Source: Rhizobium esperanzae | GTDB taxonomy: Bacteria > Pseudomonadota > Alphaproteobacteria > Rhizobiales > Rhizobiaceae | NCBI RefSeq assembly: GCF_002204185.1 | Contig: NZ_MXPU01000005.1 | Location: forward strand, 186,001 to 250,000 | Direction: 5' to 3' | Length of the DNA stretch: 64,000 bases | Part shown: positions 1 through 8,846 of the stretch, piece after piece | How the letters are laid out: the number at the start of each line of letters is the position of its first letter | Numbering within the stretch: position 1 is the stretch's first letter | Notes under the pieces: model-generated | What the model was told of the DNA's origin: nothing | The model's database searches: none | Seen by the model: the letters and a program-made list of their open reading frames with translations, nothing else | Program-made: the position numbers and the translations under genes

Positions 1-272
1 TCGGTCCGGGCACAGGTGCGCCAGCCGCAGCATCCGGTATCGGCAACACCGGTTCAATCGGGCAGACAGGTCCCGGGTCGGATGACGGTACGCCGTTTGA
101 CGGCAGCACCACGACTGCCGGCACGCTGAGGGTTTCGGATACGAACGATGAGGACAGCTCGTCCACGAGTTCGACGACCTCGACGACGATAGTCGTCAGC
201 GCCGGAGGAGCGGGGCAGTCGTCCTCTGATACGACGGAGTCGACCAGTCAGAGCATCCCCGTCACACAATAG
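1..272 (+). CDS. C-terminal fragment of a Ser/Thr/Gly-rich protein (5' end outside window)
   Basis: Reading from base 3, an open frame runs without a stop to TAG at 270-272. It encodes about 89 residues dominated by Gly, Ser, Thr and Asp, including a run of alternating Ser and Thr, and ends in SIPVTQ. Such low-complexity tails are common in secreted or surface proteins, but no domain is visible and the N-terminus is missing. It lies 51 bases upstream of the PssP-type gene on the same strand, so it may be the preceding gene of an EPS export operon. In R. leguminosarum the genes next to pssP are pssO and pssN, but nothing here allows either name. The function is unknown. Confidence 0.55.
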   Translation, partial: GPGTGAPAAASGIGNTGSIGQTGPGSDDGTPFDGSTTTAGTLRVSDTNDEDSSSTSSTTSTTIVVSAGGAGQSSSDTTESTSQSIPVTQ

Positions 273-323
273 CTGGAATTGCCTGTAGATCTTAGCGCTT
301 GACGCCTTTGTTGGAGATCGAAA

Positions 324-2600
324 TTGCTGTCACCAGATAAACTTACGCCGCGTATCGACGCTTCCCGCGATACGGGAAACGAAGCTGATTTCATCGATTT
401 CGACAAGCTTATCGCAATCGTTCGCCGGCAGTGGCGGATCGTAGCGGTGTGCGCTTTCGCCTTTGCCATTCTTGGTGTCGTCTATGTCCTGACTGCGGTG
501 CCGGTCTACACAGCCGAGACCAAAGTGCTGATCGACCGCAGTGACAATCAGATGATCAACCAATTGGCGGCTTTCGGCCAGCTGGACGATGACGAGGGCA
601 CGGTCCTCAGCCAAGTCGAGCTGTTGAAGTCCGATACGATCGCCTATGCGGTTGTGGACAAGCTGAAACTTGTCGATGATCCGGTGTTCACGGCACAGAA
701 GAACTCACTTTTTTCTGTCGCAACACTGAAATCTCTGCTGAATTTTCGCTCTTGGTTTGCCGACGACGGGGCCGTTGCTCCCGATGCGGAAATGAAGCGG
801 CGATGGGCTGCGGAAACGGTCGCCGGAAATATCGACGTCGAGCGTGTCGGCAAATCCTACGTCCTCGACCTCAGCTATACCTCGCAGTCGCCGGATCTGG
901 CGCGAGAAATCGCCGCCGCCATCGCCGATGTTTACCTGGTCGATAAGCTCAATTCGAAATATGAGGCGACACGCCGGGCCGGCGAGTGGCTGCAGGAGCG
1001 AATCGAAGAACTCCGGCAGCAGGCGCTGGACACCGACCTCGCAGTGCAGAAATTCCGCAGCGAGCATGGGCTTGTCGAGGCAGGATCGGGCACTTTGCTC
1101 AGCGAGCAGCAGCTTTCCGAGCTGAACAGCCAGTTGATCAAGGCTCAGGCCGAAACGGCGCAGGCCGAGGCGAAATATACCCGCATCAAGTCGATCATCG
1201 AAGCCAAGCAGACTGATGCGATCGTGACCGATGTGCTTGACAGCTCGATTTCAAACGACCTTCGAAAGAAATATCTGGAAGCTTCGAAGCTCGAGGCCGA
1301 GATCGAGGCGCGGCTTGGTCCCGACCACGTTCAGGCAGTCCGGCTCCGTGCGGAGATGGCCGAATACGAACGGCTTATGTTCGACGAGCTGAATCGCATC
1401 GCCGAGAGCTATCAGAGCGAGCTCACGGTTGCGCAATCCCGCGAAAAATCGCTGCGTGACAGCGTTGATAAGGCAACGGGTGTAGCCGCAACGGCGGGCG
1501 AGACGCAGGTGCAGCTCCGCGAGCTCGAGCGGACGCGGGATACTTATAAGAACCTCTATCAGAGCTTCCTGGCGCGTTATCAAGAAGCGATCCAGCAGCA
1601 GAGCTTCCCAATTACCGCCGCACGTATCATCACCACTGCGGAGACGCCGACGAAGCCGAGCGCGCCGAAAAGAAGCCTCGTCATCGCTTTCGCCATGTTC
1701 CTGGGATGCGCGTTCGGTAGCGGCATTGGAGCTTTCCGTGAATTCCGCGACCGCTTCTTCCGCACCGGTGATGATGTCAAGGATATGCTCGACGTCGAAT
1801 CTCTTGGCGTGATGCCGCTGATTGAGAACAACGTCGACGATCCGACGCTGGTCGATCCGGGTAACCCGCGAAGCATCGCCAGAGGCGGCAAGACCACGAC
1901 CTATGTCGAGGAGCATCCGCTGTCGGCATTCGCCGAGACGCTTCGCAGCGCAAAAATCGCAATCGATATCAGTGCCTCCGATCAGCGCTGCAAAGTTATC
2001 GGTGTGGTTTCGAGCTTGCCCGGTGAAGGCAAGTCGACGACCGCCATCAATTTTGCCAAGCTTTTGGCCATGCAAGGGGCACGGTGCCTGCTTATCGACG
2101 CCGATATGCGCAATCCGGGAGCGACGCGGGCCATCGGCCGCCACGCGGAAGCCGGCTTGCTTGAAGCAATCGTCGACAATCGCCCGCTGAAGGATCTCAT
2201 TCTCCTTGACCCCAAAACAAAGCTCGCATTCCTGCCGACCGTGGCGCGGTATCGCGTTCCGCATTCGTCGGAGCTGCTTGCGTCGCGCGGTATGGATCAG
2301 CTTCTTGAGCTTGCGCGTCAAAGTTTCGATTACGTTATCGTCGACTTGCCTCCTCTGGCTCCGGTGGTGGATGCACGCGCCATTAACCCGAAGCTCGACG
2401 CGGTCGTGTTCGTGATTGAGTGGGGCAAGACTTCGCGGAAGGTGGTTCAGTCGACGCTGTTGTCCGAACCGGATCTCTATACGAAGTGCGTCGGCGCCAT
2501 ATTGACCAAGGTCGATCCGGCGCAGATGAAGCTCTACCGGACGTTCGGTTCCAGCGAGTATTATTATAAGCGCTATTCGCGATACTATACCGAAAGCTGA
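324..2600 (+). CDS. pssP: PssP/ExoP-type polysaccharide co-polymerase with tyrosine autokinase domain
   Basis: This 758-residue inner-membrane protein should control chain length and export of EPS. It has an N-terminal Wzz domain with a first membrane helix near residues 38-58, a long periplasmic coiled-coil region (about 200-440), a second helix near 450-470, and a cytoplasmic BY-kinase domain. That domain shows Walker A GEGKST (567-572), Walker A' LIDAD (590-594), Walker B VIVDLPP (671-677) and a C-terminal tyrosine cluster (SSEYYYKRYSRYY) for autophosphorylation. The start is TTG at 324, because GGAG lies 7 bases upstream and an in-frame stop at 300 leaves no other choice. Length and layout match PssP (about 746 aa) and ExoP. 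The next gene overlaps its stop by one base. Confidence 0.88.
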   Translation: MLSPDKLTPRIDASRDTGNEADFIDFDKLIAIVRRQWRIVAVCAFAFAILGVVYVLTAVPVYTAETKVLIDRSDNQMINQLAAFGQLDDDEGTVLSQVELLKSDTIAYAVVDKLKLVDDPVFTAQKNSLFSVATLKSLLNFRSWFADDGAVAPDAEMKRRWAAETVAGNIDVERVGKSYVLDLSYTSQSPDLAREIAAAIADVYLVDKLNSKYEATRRAGEWLQERIEELRQQALDTDLAVQKFRSEHGLVEAGSGTLLSEQQLSELNSQLIKAQAETAQAEAKYTRIKSIIEAKQTDAIVTDVLDSSISNDLRKKYLEASKLEAEIEARLGPDHVQAVRLRAEMAEYERLMFDELNRIAESYQSELTVAQSREKSLRDSVDKATGVAATAGETQVQLRELERTRDTYKNLYQSFLARYQEAIQQQSFPITAARIITTAETPTKPSAPKRSLVIAFAMFLGCAFGSGIGAFREFRDRFFRTGDDVKDMLDVESLGVMPLIENNVDDPTLVDPGNPRSIARGGKTTTYVEEHPLSAFAETLRSAKIAIDISASDQRCKVIGVVSSLPGEGKSTTAINFAKLLAMQGARCLLIDADMRNPGATRAIGRHAEAGLLEAIVDNRPLKDLILLDPKTKLAFLPTVARYRVPHSSELLASRGMDQLLELARQSFDYVIVDLPPLAPVVDARAINPKLDAVVFVIEWGKTSRKVVQSTLLSEPDLYTKCVGAILTKVDPAQMKLYRTFGSSEYYYKRYSRYYTES

Positions 2601-3304
2601 TGCTCGGCATTCGGCATGTTTCGCGCACGAGAATCGTTTTCCTCATCGTCGCCGTGGTCTTTACGGTGCTGGCCGGCCGAGAACTCTATGCTTCGATAAG
2701 GACGGCCAGCATTTCGCTCGTCGCCGAGAGGATAGAACGCGGCGAAACTGTCGCGAACGACGTCACGGCCAGATATGCGGCGCGTACTGTCGAGGTGGTC
2801 GAAGAGCACTATTGCCGATCTGACATCGTCGCCGCCGGTGTCACGCTCATTCTGACGCAGCTCGATCGACAGAATGTCAATGTCAACTACGACGCTTGGG
2901 CGGCTGCGGCGTCAAATGCGCGTCAATATTTGCGGTATGCCCTCTCGTGCATGCCGACGAACAGCAACTTTTGGCTTCGACTTGCGGCCGTGCAGTCGAA
3001 AATCGCAGAAGAGCCGGTCTCTATTGCGGAAATGATGAAGCGTTCGGTCGTGCTCGCGCCCCACGATCAGGGAATGATTTTGTCGCGGTTTTATTTCTGG
3101 AATGATTTTACCAGCGTAACCCTTTCCGCTGCAAAGATTGCGCTTGATAGCGATCTCACCACAATGCTGAAACTTGGGGATCGCTGCATGGTCAATGCCG
3201 CGATAAAGAAGGTCAACCCGCAGCTCCGCCCGATCTTCGATCGAACTTGGGCGAGCGTAGGAGAGGGGGCGACAGCGCGGTTTCGACAGCGCTGTGGCAG
3301 ATAA
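2600..3304 (+). CDS. hypothetical membrane-anchored protein in the pssP operon
   Basis: A 234-residue protein whose ATG overlaps the pssP stop (TGATG), so it is almost certainly translated with pssP. One hydrophobic helix (about residues 10-28) is followed by a soluble, mostly helical region of about 200 residues, presumably periplasmic. The region holds three cysteines outside the helix (CRSD, SCMP, DRCM) and a phrase like a degenerate TPR around residues 90-150. I do not recognise a named family. Position suggests an accessory role in EPS export or chain-length control, which is an inference from coupling alone. The gene ends an operon, facing a convergent gene. Confidence 0.7.
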   Translation: MLGIRHVSRTRIVFLIVAVVFTVLAGRELYASIRTASISLVAERIERGETVANDVTARYAARTVEVVEEHYCRSDIVAAGVTLILTQLDRQNVNVNYDAWAAAASNARQYLRYALSCMPTNSNFWLRLAAVQSKIAEEPVSIAEMMKRSVVLAPHDQGMILSRFYFWNDFTSVTLSAAKIALDSDLTTMLKLGDRCMVNAAIKKVNPQLRPIFDRTWASVGEGATARFRQRCGR

Positions 3305-3520
3305 TCGTTCTCCGCCATTCCTGAAGAACGTAGCAAGCTTTAGCTGTCTAAACCCGCATCTGAGATGAAATATTGCCAGAGCGGACAAAGCACGTCGTGA
3401 TAACAATATGCGAGAAATAAAGAGCTAGCGTATAACAGCGTCCTTTACGCGTCCGATAAGGCGCCCGCTAATCAGTGATGCCATCGGCAAACTTCGTGAC
3501 GGCACTGGTTGACAGCCGAC

Positions 3521-3548
3521 AACGTCCGCCGCGTAAGCAGCGGGCGTT
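3521..3548. terminator. stem-loop between convergent genes
   Basis: AACGTCCGC (3521-3529) can pair with GCGGGCGTT (3540-3548), giving a 9-bp stem with one U-G wobble and a 10-base loop. It sits between the ends of the gene stopping at 3304 and the minus-strand gene stopping at 3573, 25 bases beyond the latter. There is no U tract, so this is a plausible but unproven convergent terminator. The remaining bases 3305-3520 show nothing else. Confidence 0.4.
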
Positions 3549-3572
3549 GCATCATTGACGGTTTATCGATGA

Positions 3573-4280
3573 TCAGACGGTGGCGCCGGAGACGACGTCC
3601 GTGCCGGTGATGTTGAGCGTTAGAACGCCGACATCCGTATGGCCCTGACCATCGGAGATCTTGTAGTACTGGATGGTTTCGGTGATATGGTCGCCCGGAG
3701 CGATATCCGAGGCTAGGTCATAGGTAAACGAGCCGTCCGCCTTGACATGGAAGGTCCCATAGGTACCGGCAATGTTCGTTGTTGCGGTCGGGTCGCCGTT
3801 TACGCTGGTGTTGGCGAACTGACGCAGGAAAAGGTGGCCATTGTCGCCAGGAATGTCGTTGGTCAGCAGATTGCCGCCGATGGCGTCGCCCTCGTTGAAG
3901 CTGAGATGGTCGTCAACAGCAATCGGCTTTACCTGAGTGACACCCTTGATATTCAGCGTGAATAGGCCGAAATCGGTATGGCCGGCGCCATCGGAGATTT
4001 TATAGGAAACCTTTTCGTGCAGCGTCTCACCGGCTGTGAAGCCGACCTTTGCAGCATCACTCAATACGTAAGTATAGCTTCCGTCCGGCTTGACGTAGAA
4101 CGTGCCGTAGTCGCCTGCGATTGCGGTAACCTGATTGTTGCCTTGCTTAGCACCAACGCTCTGCTGGTCGAAGGCGCGTAGGAAGAGGTTGCCATCGGAT
4201 GTGTCGTTGCTGAGCAGGTTCCCGGAAATGACGTCGGTTTCCAGAAATGTTGCAGTATCGTCGGTTGCGTGAATAGCCAT
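3573..4280 (-). CDS. Rap-like secreted cadherin-like (CHDL/VCBS) repeat protein
   Basis: A 235-residue acidic protein made of two tandem repeats of about 110 residues. Each carries a GNLL-x-ND element, a G-x-YGTF-x-VK-x-DGS block and a YKISDG-x-GHTD block. These are hallmarks of the cadherin-like Ra/CHDL domains of Rhizobium-adhering proteins such as RapA2, calcium-dependent EPS-binding proteins secreted by PrsDE. There is no signal peptide, as expected for a type I substrate. The start is ATG at 4280, because GGAGAG lies about 6 bases upstream; an in-frame ATG at 4316 has no such site. The same repeat occurs at the end of the PlyA-like protein next door, and the exporter genes lie 2.8 kb away. 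The specific Rap paralogue cannot be named. Confidence 0.75.
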   Translation of the reverse strand: MAIHATDDTATFLETDVISGNLLSNDTSDGNLFLRAFDQQSVGAKQGNNQVTAIAGDYGTFYVKPDGSYTYVLSDAAKVGFTAGETLHEKVSYKISDGAGHTDFGLFTLNIKGVTQVKPIAVDDHLSFNEGDAIGGNLLTNDIPGDNGHLFLRQFANTSVNGDPTATTNIAGTYGTFHVKADGSFTYDLASDIAPGDHITETIQYYKISDGQGHTDVGVLTLNITGTDVVSGATV

Positions 4281-4573
4281 CTGTGTCTCTCCTAGAATTT
4301 GATCTTCGCCGGTCATTTTTGACTTCAGCGGACCACATGATTAATGGTATCTTAATACATGGAGTCAAGCGTGTAGTTAACAACAAATAAGAACTTGAGA
4401 GTGTATTGATCGATAACAATACGCCCACAACATACCTAAGTCGATGAAAGTCCTAAATATTATAGTTTTAACAATATTTGATCGTCTATGTCGTTGCAGT
4501 CGTGTTGGGTCGTTCTTGGGTTTTGTAAAATAGTTATTCAATGTAAAATGTAATAATGTTGCCAGGTGGTGTA

Positions 4574-4605
4574 TAATCATGAAGTGTTATTGTGTAATCA
4601 TGAAG
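4574..4605. promoter_or_regulatory. paired direct repeats, candidate operator
   Basis: TAATCATGAAG occurs at 4574-4584 and again at 4595-4605, exactly 21 bp apart, or two helical turns. Both copies lie in the AT-rich 686-bp divergent gap (4281-4966) between the Rap-like gene and the plyA-like gene. Spacing on one face of the helix suggests a protein-binding site. No known regulator consensus was recognised, and no promoter boxes are called with confidence. Confidence 0.35.
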
Positions 4606-4840
4606 GATTATTAAGCGAATCTGCACTGTCGCAGGACCCCCTCCCTTCGGATGTGCCATATCGCCGAAAATAAATTCCCGGTAACTGCATATAGGTTTGG
4701 GTTGGGGAACGTTGTGCTGCGCTGGAGCGGGTATATGCCGGCTTCAGCTTGCTCGGATCACAGTGCGGCAGATGTGCCGAATCCAGGTAGAAGGCGTTTT
4801 GTCGGGCTATACAACCTTATCGCGATACAACATTTTGAGT

Positions 4841-4900
4841 ACACTAAAATAATCATGCTCAGAATGTAAGAATATTTCGAGATATCGCGCATTTTAGTGT
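4841..4900. promoter_or_regulatory. 10-bp inverted repeat upstream of plyA-like gene
   Basis: ACACTAAAAT (4841-4850) is perfectly repeated in inverse as ATTTTAGTGT (4891-4900), 40 bp apart and ending 66 bases before the chosen plyA start. An RNA stem with a 40-base loop or a looped operator are both possible. The AT-rich setting makes chance a real alternative. Confidence 0.3.
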
Positions 4901-4966
4901 TTCATTTTAGCAGCCGGAGAGATGTCCGCAGTTAGAAGGTCTTCCATAACCTCGGGAGATCGCAGC

Positions 4967-6586
4967 ATGACCGTCTATTACGTGAATTCAGTGACGGGAT
5001 CCGACTATAACAGCGGAACCGGTGAGAGTTCAGCCTTTGCGACGTTGTCCGCTGTTGAAGCCTTAAAACTAAATCCTGGTGACAGCGTGCTGCTTGCTGC
5101 CGGAAGCGTATTTAACGAACAGTTTGACCTGAAATATTCCGGCACTGTCAGCGCTCCGATCACCATCGGCAGCTATGGCATTGGTGATGCGCCGGTCATT
5201 CACAGCAGCAATAACGGGATACACGGTTCCAAGGCTTCGAACATCATTGTCGAGAACATCAAGATCGCCGATACTGGCGCCAACGCGATCTATGCCGGGG
5301 GTGTATCGAACTGGATCGTCCGCAACGTCGAGGTCTCGAATACCGGTCTGGCCGGAAAGCCTGGCTCGCTCAGCTTCCAAAGTAGCCAGAACATCACGAT
5401 CGAGAATAGCACCCTGACCGGTGTGCATGCCGATGGCATTTGGATGGACAAGGTCAAGGGCGTCACCCTCGTCAACAATACCGTTACCAACTGTCAGGGG
5501 AGCGTGGCCGACGCCATTCAGCTCAACGACAGCAGCAATATCCTGATCAAGGACAATCATCTCGAGCAGACGGAAACCAATAGCGCCAAGGGCGTCCTGG
5601 TGCTGATCCGGGCTCAAGATGCCGTGGTCGAGGGCAATACGCTTATCGGCGGCGGTTTCGGGCTGAGCGCTCAGGCGGGCACGAACATCGCCATCCATGA
5701 CAATGACATCTCAGGATATGGCGGCTACAACTGGTCGTACGGCATCGGCCTTGGCGACTCCGGCGATGCGAAAAACTACGACATTAGCGGAAATTACCTG
5801 CACGATGGCGTCTACGGCGTCCTGGTCAGCGCTGTCGGCAATCCCGCCTATCTCCGCGAGAACATCATTGTTCACGACAATGTCTTCGACGACCTGACCG
5901 CGTCGGCACTGAAGGTCGACAGGCCTGCATCGGGCTCCTTCTACGATAATGTCATCGATAGTTCGGTGTCGACGCTGACGATGCCCGCCGCAATCGCTGC
6001 GCAGAACACGTTCTCCATCGGCGAAAACAAGACGCTCGAACAAGCGCAGGCCGAGCTTGACAGCGCAGCGGGCAGCGCGAGCGGCGACACGTCGTCGAGC
6101 AATGAGCAGACTCCTGTCGCGCCGGTTTCCGAGCATGTGGAGGTACCGGCGCCTCAGGTAAGTTCTCCGGCGCCCAGCGTGGAAACGCCGGCCGCGACCG
6201 TGCCTGCTGCCGTCGTTCCCAAAATCGCCGCCGTCCATGACAGCTTGAAAATTTCGACTGATACCGGCAGCGCCTATCACGGAAATCTTCTTGAGAACGA
6301 CAATGCGAGCAACGGCACAATACTACTTCGCCGCTTCGGTGACAGCGCGGTGGACAAGCACGGCCTGACGCTGACCGGAAAATACGGCGTCATCCACGTC
6401 GAAAGCGACGGCGATTATAGTTATACGGTCGATGCTACCAAACTCGCAGGCCTCAGCGGCAAAGTCAGTGAGTTCTTCCAATACAAAATCTCCGATGGCG
6501 CTTCCCACATCGATACCGACAGCTTGAGCGTGTCGATCAACGTCGACGCATTCCATGGCAGTCACGCCTCATACGTCCTGGCGTGA
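4967..6586 (+). CDS. plyA: PlyA-like right-handed beta-helix EPS-degrading protein with cadherin-like tail
   Basis: This 539-residue protein begins with the YYV-x-S-x2-GSD-x-NSGT motif of right-handed parallel beta-helix proteins. It continues with repeated N-I-x-I/V-x-N coils (about 20-360), then a Pro/Ser/Val-rich linker (about 370-430) and one cadherin-like repeat (about 430-530) containing GNLL-x-ND and YKISDG. In R. leguminosarum, PlyA is an extracellular EPS glycanase encoded beside prsDE and secreted by them without a signal peptide, and none is present here. ATG at 4967 is preferred because GGGAG lies 8 bases upstream; ATG at 4922 has a site too close to it. Catalytic residues are not obvious, so cleavage of EPS is inferred from family and context. 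Confidence 0.7.
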   Translation: MTVYYVNSVTGSDYNSGTGESSAFATLSAVEALKLNPGDSVLLAAGSVFNEQFDLKYSGTVSAPITIGSYGIGDAPVIHSSNNGIHGSKASNIIVENIKIADTGANAIYAGGVSNWIVRNVEVSNTGLAGKPGSLSFQSSQNITIENSTLTGVHADGIWMDKVKGVTLVNNTVTNCQGSVADAIQLNDSSNILIKDNHLEQTETNSAKGVLVLIRAQDAVVEGNTLIGGGFGLSAQAGTNIAIHDNDISGYGGYNWSYGIGLGDSGDAKNYDISGNYLHDGVYGVLVSAVGNPAYLRENIIVHDNVFDDLTASALKVDRPASGSFYDNVIDSSVSTLTMPAAIAAQNTFSIGENKTLEQAQAELDSAAGSASGDTSSSNEQTPVAPVSEHVEVPAPQVSSPAPSVETPAATVPAAVVPKIAAVHDSLKISTDTGSAYHGNLLENDNASNGTILLRRFGDSAVDKHGLTLTGKYGVIHVESDGDYSYTVDATKLAGLSGKVSEFFQYKISDGASHIDTDSLSVSINVDAFHGSHASYVLA

Positions 6587-7067
6587 GGCTGGACGGGATT
6601 CTGGCGCATTCCCGCGAGCCGCGGGCGGTCTCAAATTTGCGAGGCAGCCAAGTTTTCGCCAGCGGGCGATGCAAAAGACACCCTCTTGATCGAAAAAATT
6701 CGCGTCTGCTATGGTCAAAACAAACTACAGATTGCATTTATAGTCTAATTCGTCAGTAAAGGCCGGATTTAAGCTGCCACACGCTCGCCGCTTTTAACCC
6801 TTATTGGCGGTTTTGCGATATTCACTTGCTTCGGCTGGTTTGCTTATCGTAGTGTTAAAGTTAGACCCCCTGAAATTGCTCGTGATAAGTTTGTATTTTC
6901 GGTCATCTTTCAGTGGGATTTATGTTCTACGTTATGGCGCGCAAGCGGGATCGGCAACAGTGCCGGAGATCCGAAGGCAGCCATGTCAATGATCGGGTTT
7001 GAGGGCCTGTAACTGCACTGTGGACCAGCATTCGTTGGTTCGCGATGCGGTAGAAGAGGATTGCTTC
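6587..7067. other. 481-bp intergenic region between plyA-like gene and prsD
   Basis: No credible gene is seen. A short stem CCCGC/GCGGG (6611-6625) lies 24 bases after the plyA-like stop and may act in termination. An AT-rich stretch around 6700-6760 is the likeliest site of the prsD promoter, but no sigma-70 boxes can be assigned reliably. Confidence 0.4.
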
Positions 7068-8831
7068 GTGTTTCAAATTTCAGCAGCTGACGTCAATGAA
7101 CCGTCCAAAGCCTTGCGGAAATGCAAAGGAGGACTGATCTTCATTGGTATAGCCAGCGCGCTTATCAATATACTTTATCTGACAAGTTCATTTTTTATGC
7201 TTGAGGTGTATGATCGGGTCATTCCCAGCAAAAGCATACCGACACTGGCCGCCTTGGCAATACTTGCGTTGACACTTTATGCTTTCCAGGGCGCGTTCGA
7301 AGTTCTCAGGAGCAGAATGCTCGTTCGCGTCGCCGGTGCGCTTGACGAGATGGTGAATGGACGGGTGTTTCGGGCCTTGATCAAAGCGCCGCTGAAGGTC
7401 AAGATCGGTGGAGACGGGCTTCAGCCCCTGCGGGATTTCGATCAGATAAGAACGTTCCTGTCCGGCATGGGCCCGACGGCAATGTTCGATCTGCCCTGGC
7501 TTCCTTTCTATCTCGTTATCTGTTTCCTGTTCCATCCGGCGATCGGATATATCGCGATCGGCGGATCGCTGGTACTCGCCATTCTGACGTTCCTGACCAA
7601 CCAGGGCACGCGTACGCTCTCCAAGCGGCAATCGGAAGCCGCCAACATGCGCAACGGATTTGCGCAGAGTTCGATCCGCAATTCCGAGGTCATTCATGCC
7701 ATGGGCATGGCAGGCACCATGGCTGAGATCTGGGACCGCAAGAACGGCGAATACCGGAACATCACCCGGCAGGCATCGGATGTCGGCAACGGTTATGCGA
7801 CGCTGTCGAAGATTTTCCGTATCGCCCTGCAATCGGGAACGCTCGCAACAGGCGCGATCCTGGTCATTCAAGGTCAGGCCTCTTCGGGTATCATCATTGC
7901 CGGTTCCATCCTGACGTCTCGCGCTCTGGCGCCTGTGGAGGCGGCGATCGGAAACTGGCGCGGCTTCGTTTCCGCCCAGCAGAGCTGGGCGAGGCTTTCG
8001 AATCTCCTGAAAACAATTCCGGAGATCCCGGCTCCGCTCGCGCTGGCCGCACCTTCCAAGCAGGTCACGGTTGAAGGCGTCGCCAGCGGACCGCCGGCCG
8101 GCCAGCGACTGGTCATCTCCGATATCAGCTTCGGCCTGAAAGCCGGGAGCGCGCTCGGGGTCATCGGCTACAGCGCCTCGGGGAAGTCGTCGCTGGCGCG
8201 GGCGATGATGGGCATCTGGCCGACGGTCAGAGGATCCATTCGCCTGGATGGCGCGGCGCTCGACCAGTGGGACGGCGACGCGCTTGGCCGGCATATCGGT
8301 TATCTTCCGCAGGATGTCGAGCTCTTCTCCGGTACCGTCGCGCAGAATATCTGCCGCTTCGCCAAAGAAATGTCGCCGGAAGCAGTGGTTACCGCGGCGA
8401 GGGCGGCGCGCGTTCACGACCTCATTCTGCGTCTGCCGAACGGTTACGAGACCGAAATCGGCGAAGGCGGTGCTGCGCTTTCAGCCGGGCAGAGACAGCG
8501 TATCGCGCTTGCGAGAGCGCTCTACGGCGAACCCTTCCTCGTCGTGCTCGATGAACCGAATTCCAATCTCGATGAGGAAGGCGAGCGGGCGCTGAGTGCT
8601 GCTATCATGAGCGTGCGTGCACGTGGCGGCATCGTCGTTGTCATCGCGCATCGCTCCGGCGTTTTGGCAGTGTGCGACTTCGTGCTGATGATGCAGGAGG
8701 GCAGGATGATCGCATTCGGTCCTAAGGAAGAAGTTCTGGCGCGGGTCAGCCGGACCGAGGCAGCGCGCACGCCGATTGCCGAGCGCGTAGCTCAGCTTAA
8801 GGTCGTGGTCGACGGCAATGCGGCGGAATAG
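7068..8831 (+). CDS. prsD: type I secretion ABC transporter/permease, PrsD family
   Basis: Inner-membrane ATPase of the PrsDE type I exporter, which in R. leguminosarum secretes glycanases and Rap proteins. The 587-residue product has an ABC membrane domain (helices in about 20-300) and a nucleotide-binding domain. The latter shows Walker A GYSASGKS (367-374), the PrtD-type signature LSAGQ (about 471) and Walker B VVLDEP (about 492). The start is GTG at 7068, because AGAGGA lies about 9 bases upstream; an in-frame TTG at 6999 would add 23 residues that do not look like the family. Length matches PrsD (about 583 aa). The partner gene prsE begins 15 bases downstream. Confidence 0.87.
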   Translation: MFQISAADVNEPSKALRKCKGGLIFIGIASALINILYLTSSFFMLEVYDRVIPSKSIPTLAALAILALTLYAFQGAFEVLRSRMLVRVAGALDEMVNGRVFRALIKAPLKVKIGGDGLQPLRDFDQIRTFLSGMGPTAMFDLPWLPFYLVICFLFHPAIGYIAIGGSLVLAILTFLTNQGTRTLSKRQSEAANMRNGFAQSSIRNSEVIHAMGMAGTMAEIWDRKNGEYRNITRQASDVGNGYATLSKIFRIALQSGTLATGAILVIQGQASSGIIIAGSILTSRALAPVEAAIGNWRGFVSAQQSWARLSNLLKTIPEIPAPLALAAPSKQVTVEGVASGPPAGQRLVISDISFGLKAGSALGVIGYSASGKSSLARAMMGIWPTVRGSIRLDGAALDQWDGDALGRHIGYLPQDVELFSGTVAQNICRFAKEMSPEAVVTAARAARVHDLILRLPNGYETEIGEGGAALSAGQRQRIALARALYGEPFLVVLDEPNSNLDEEGERALSAAIMSVRARGGIVVVIAHRSGVLAVCDFVLMMQEGRMIAFGPKEEVLARVSRTEAARTPIAERVAQLKVVVDGNAAE

Positions 8832-8846
8832 GCCGGAAGGAAGATC

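Noticed and set aside
1251..2321. 356-codon minus-strand frame
   Set aside because: Antisense to the kinase domain of pssP, which has intact Walker motifs.
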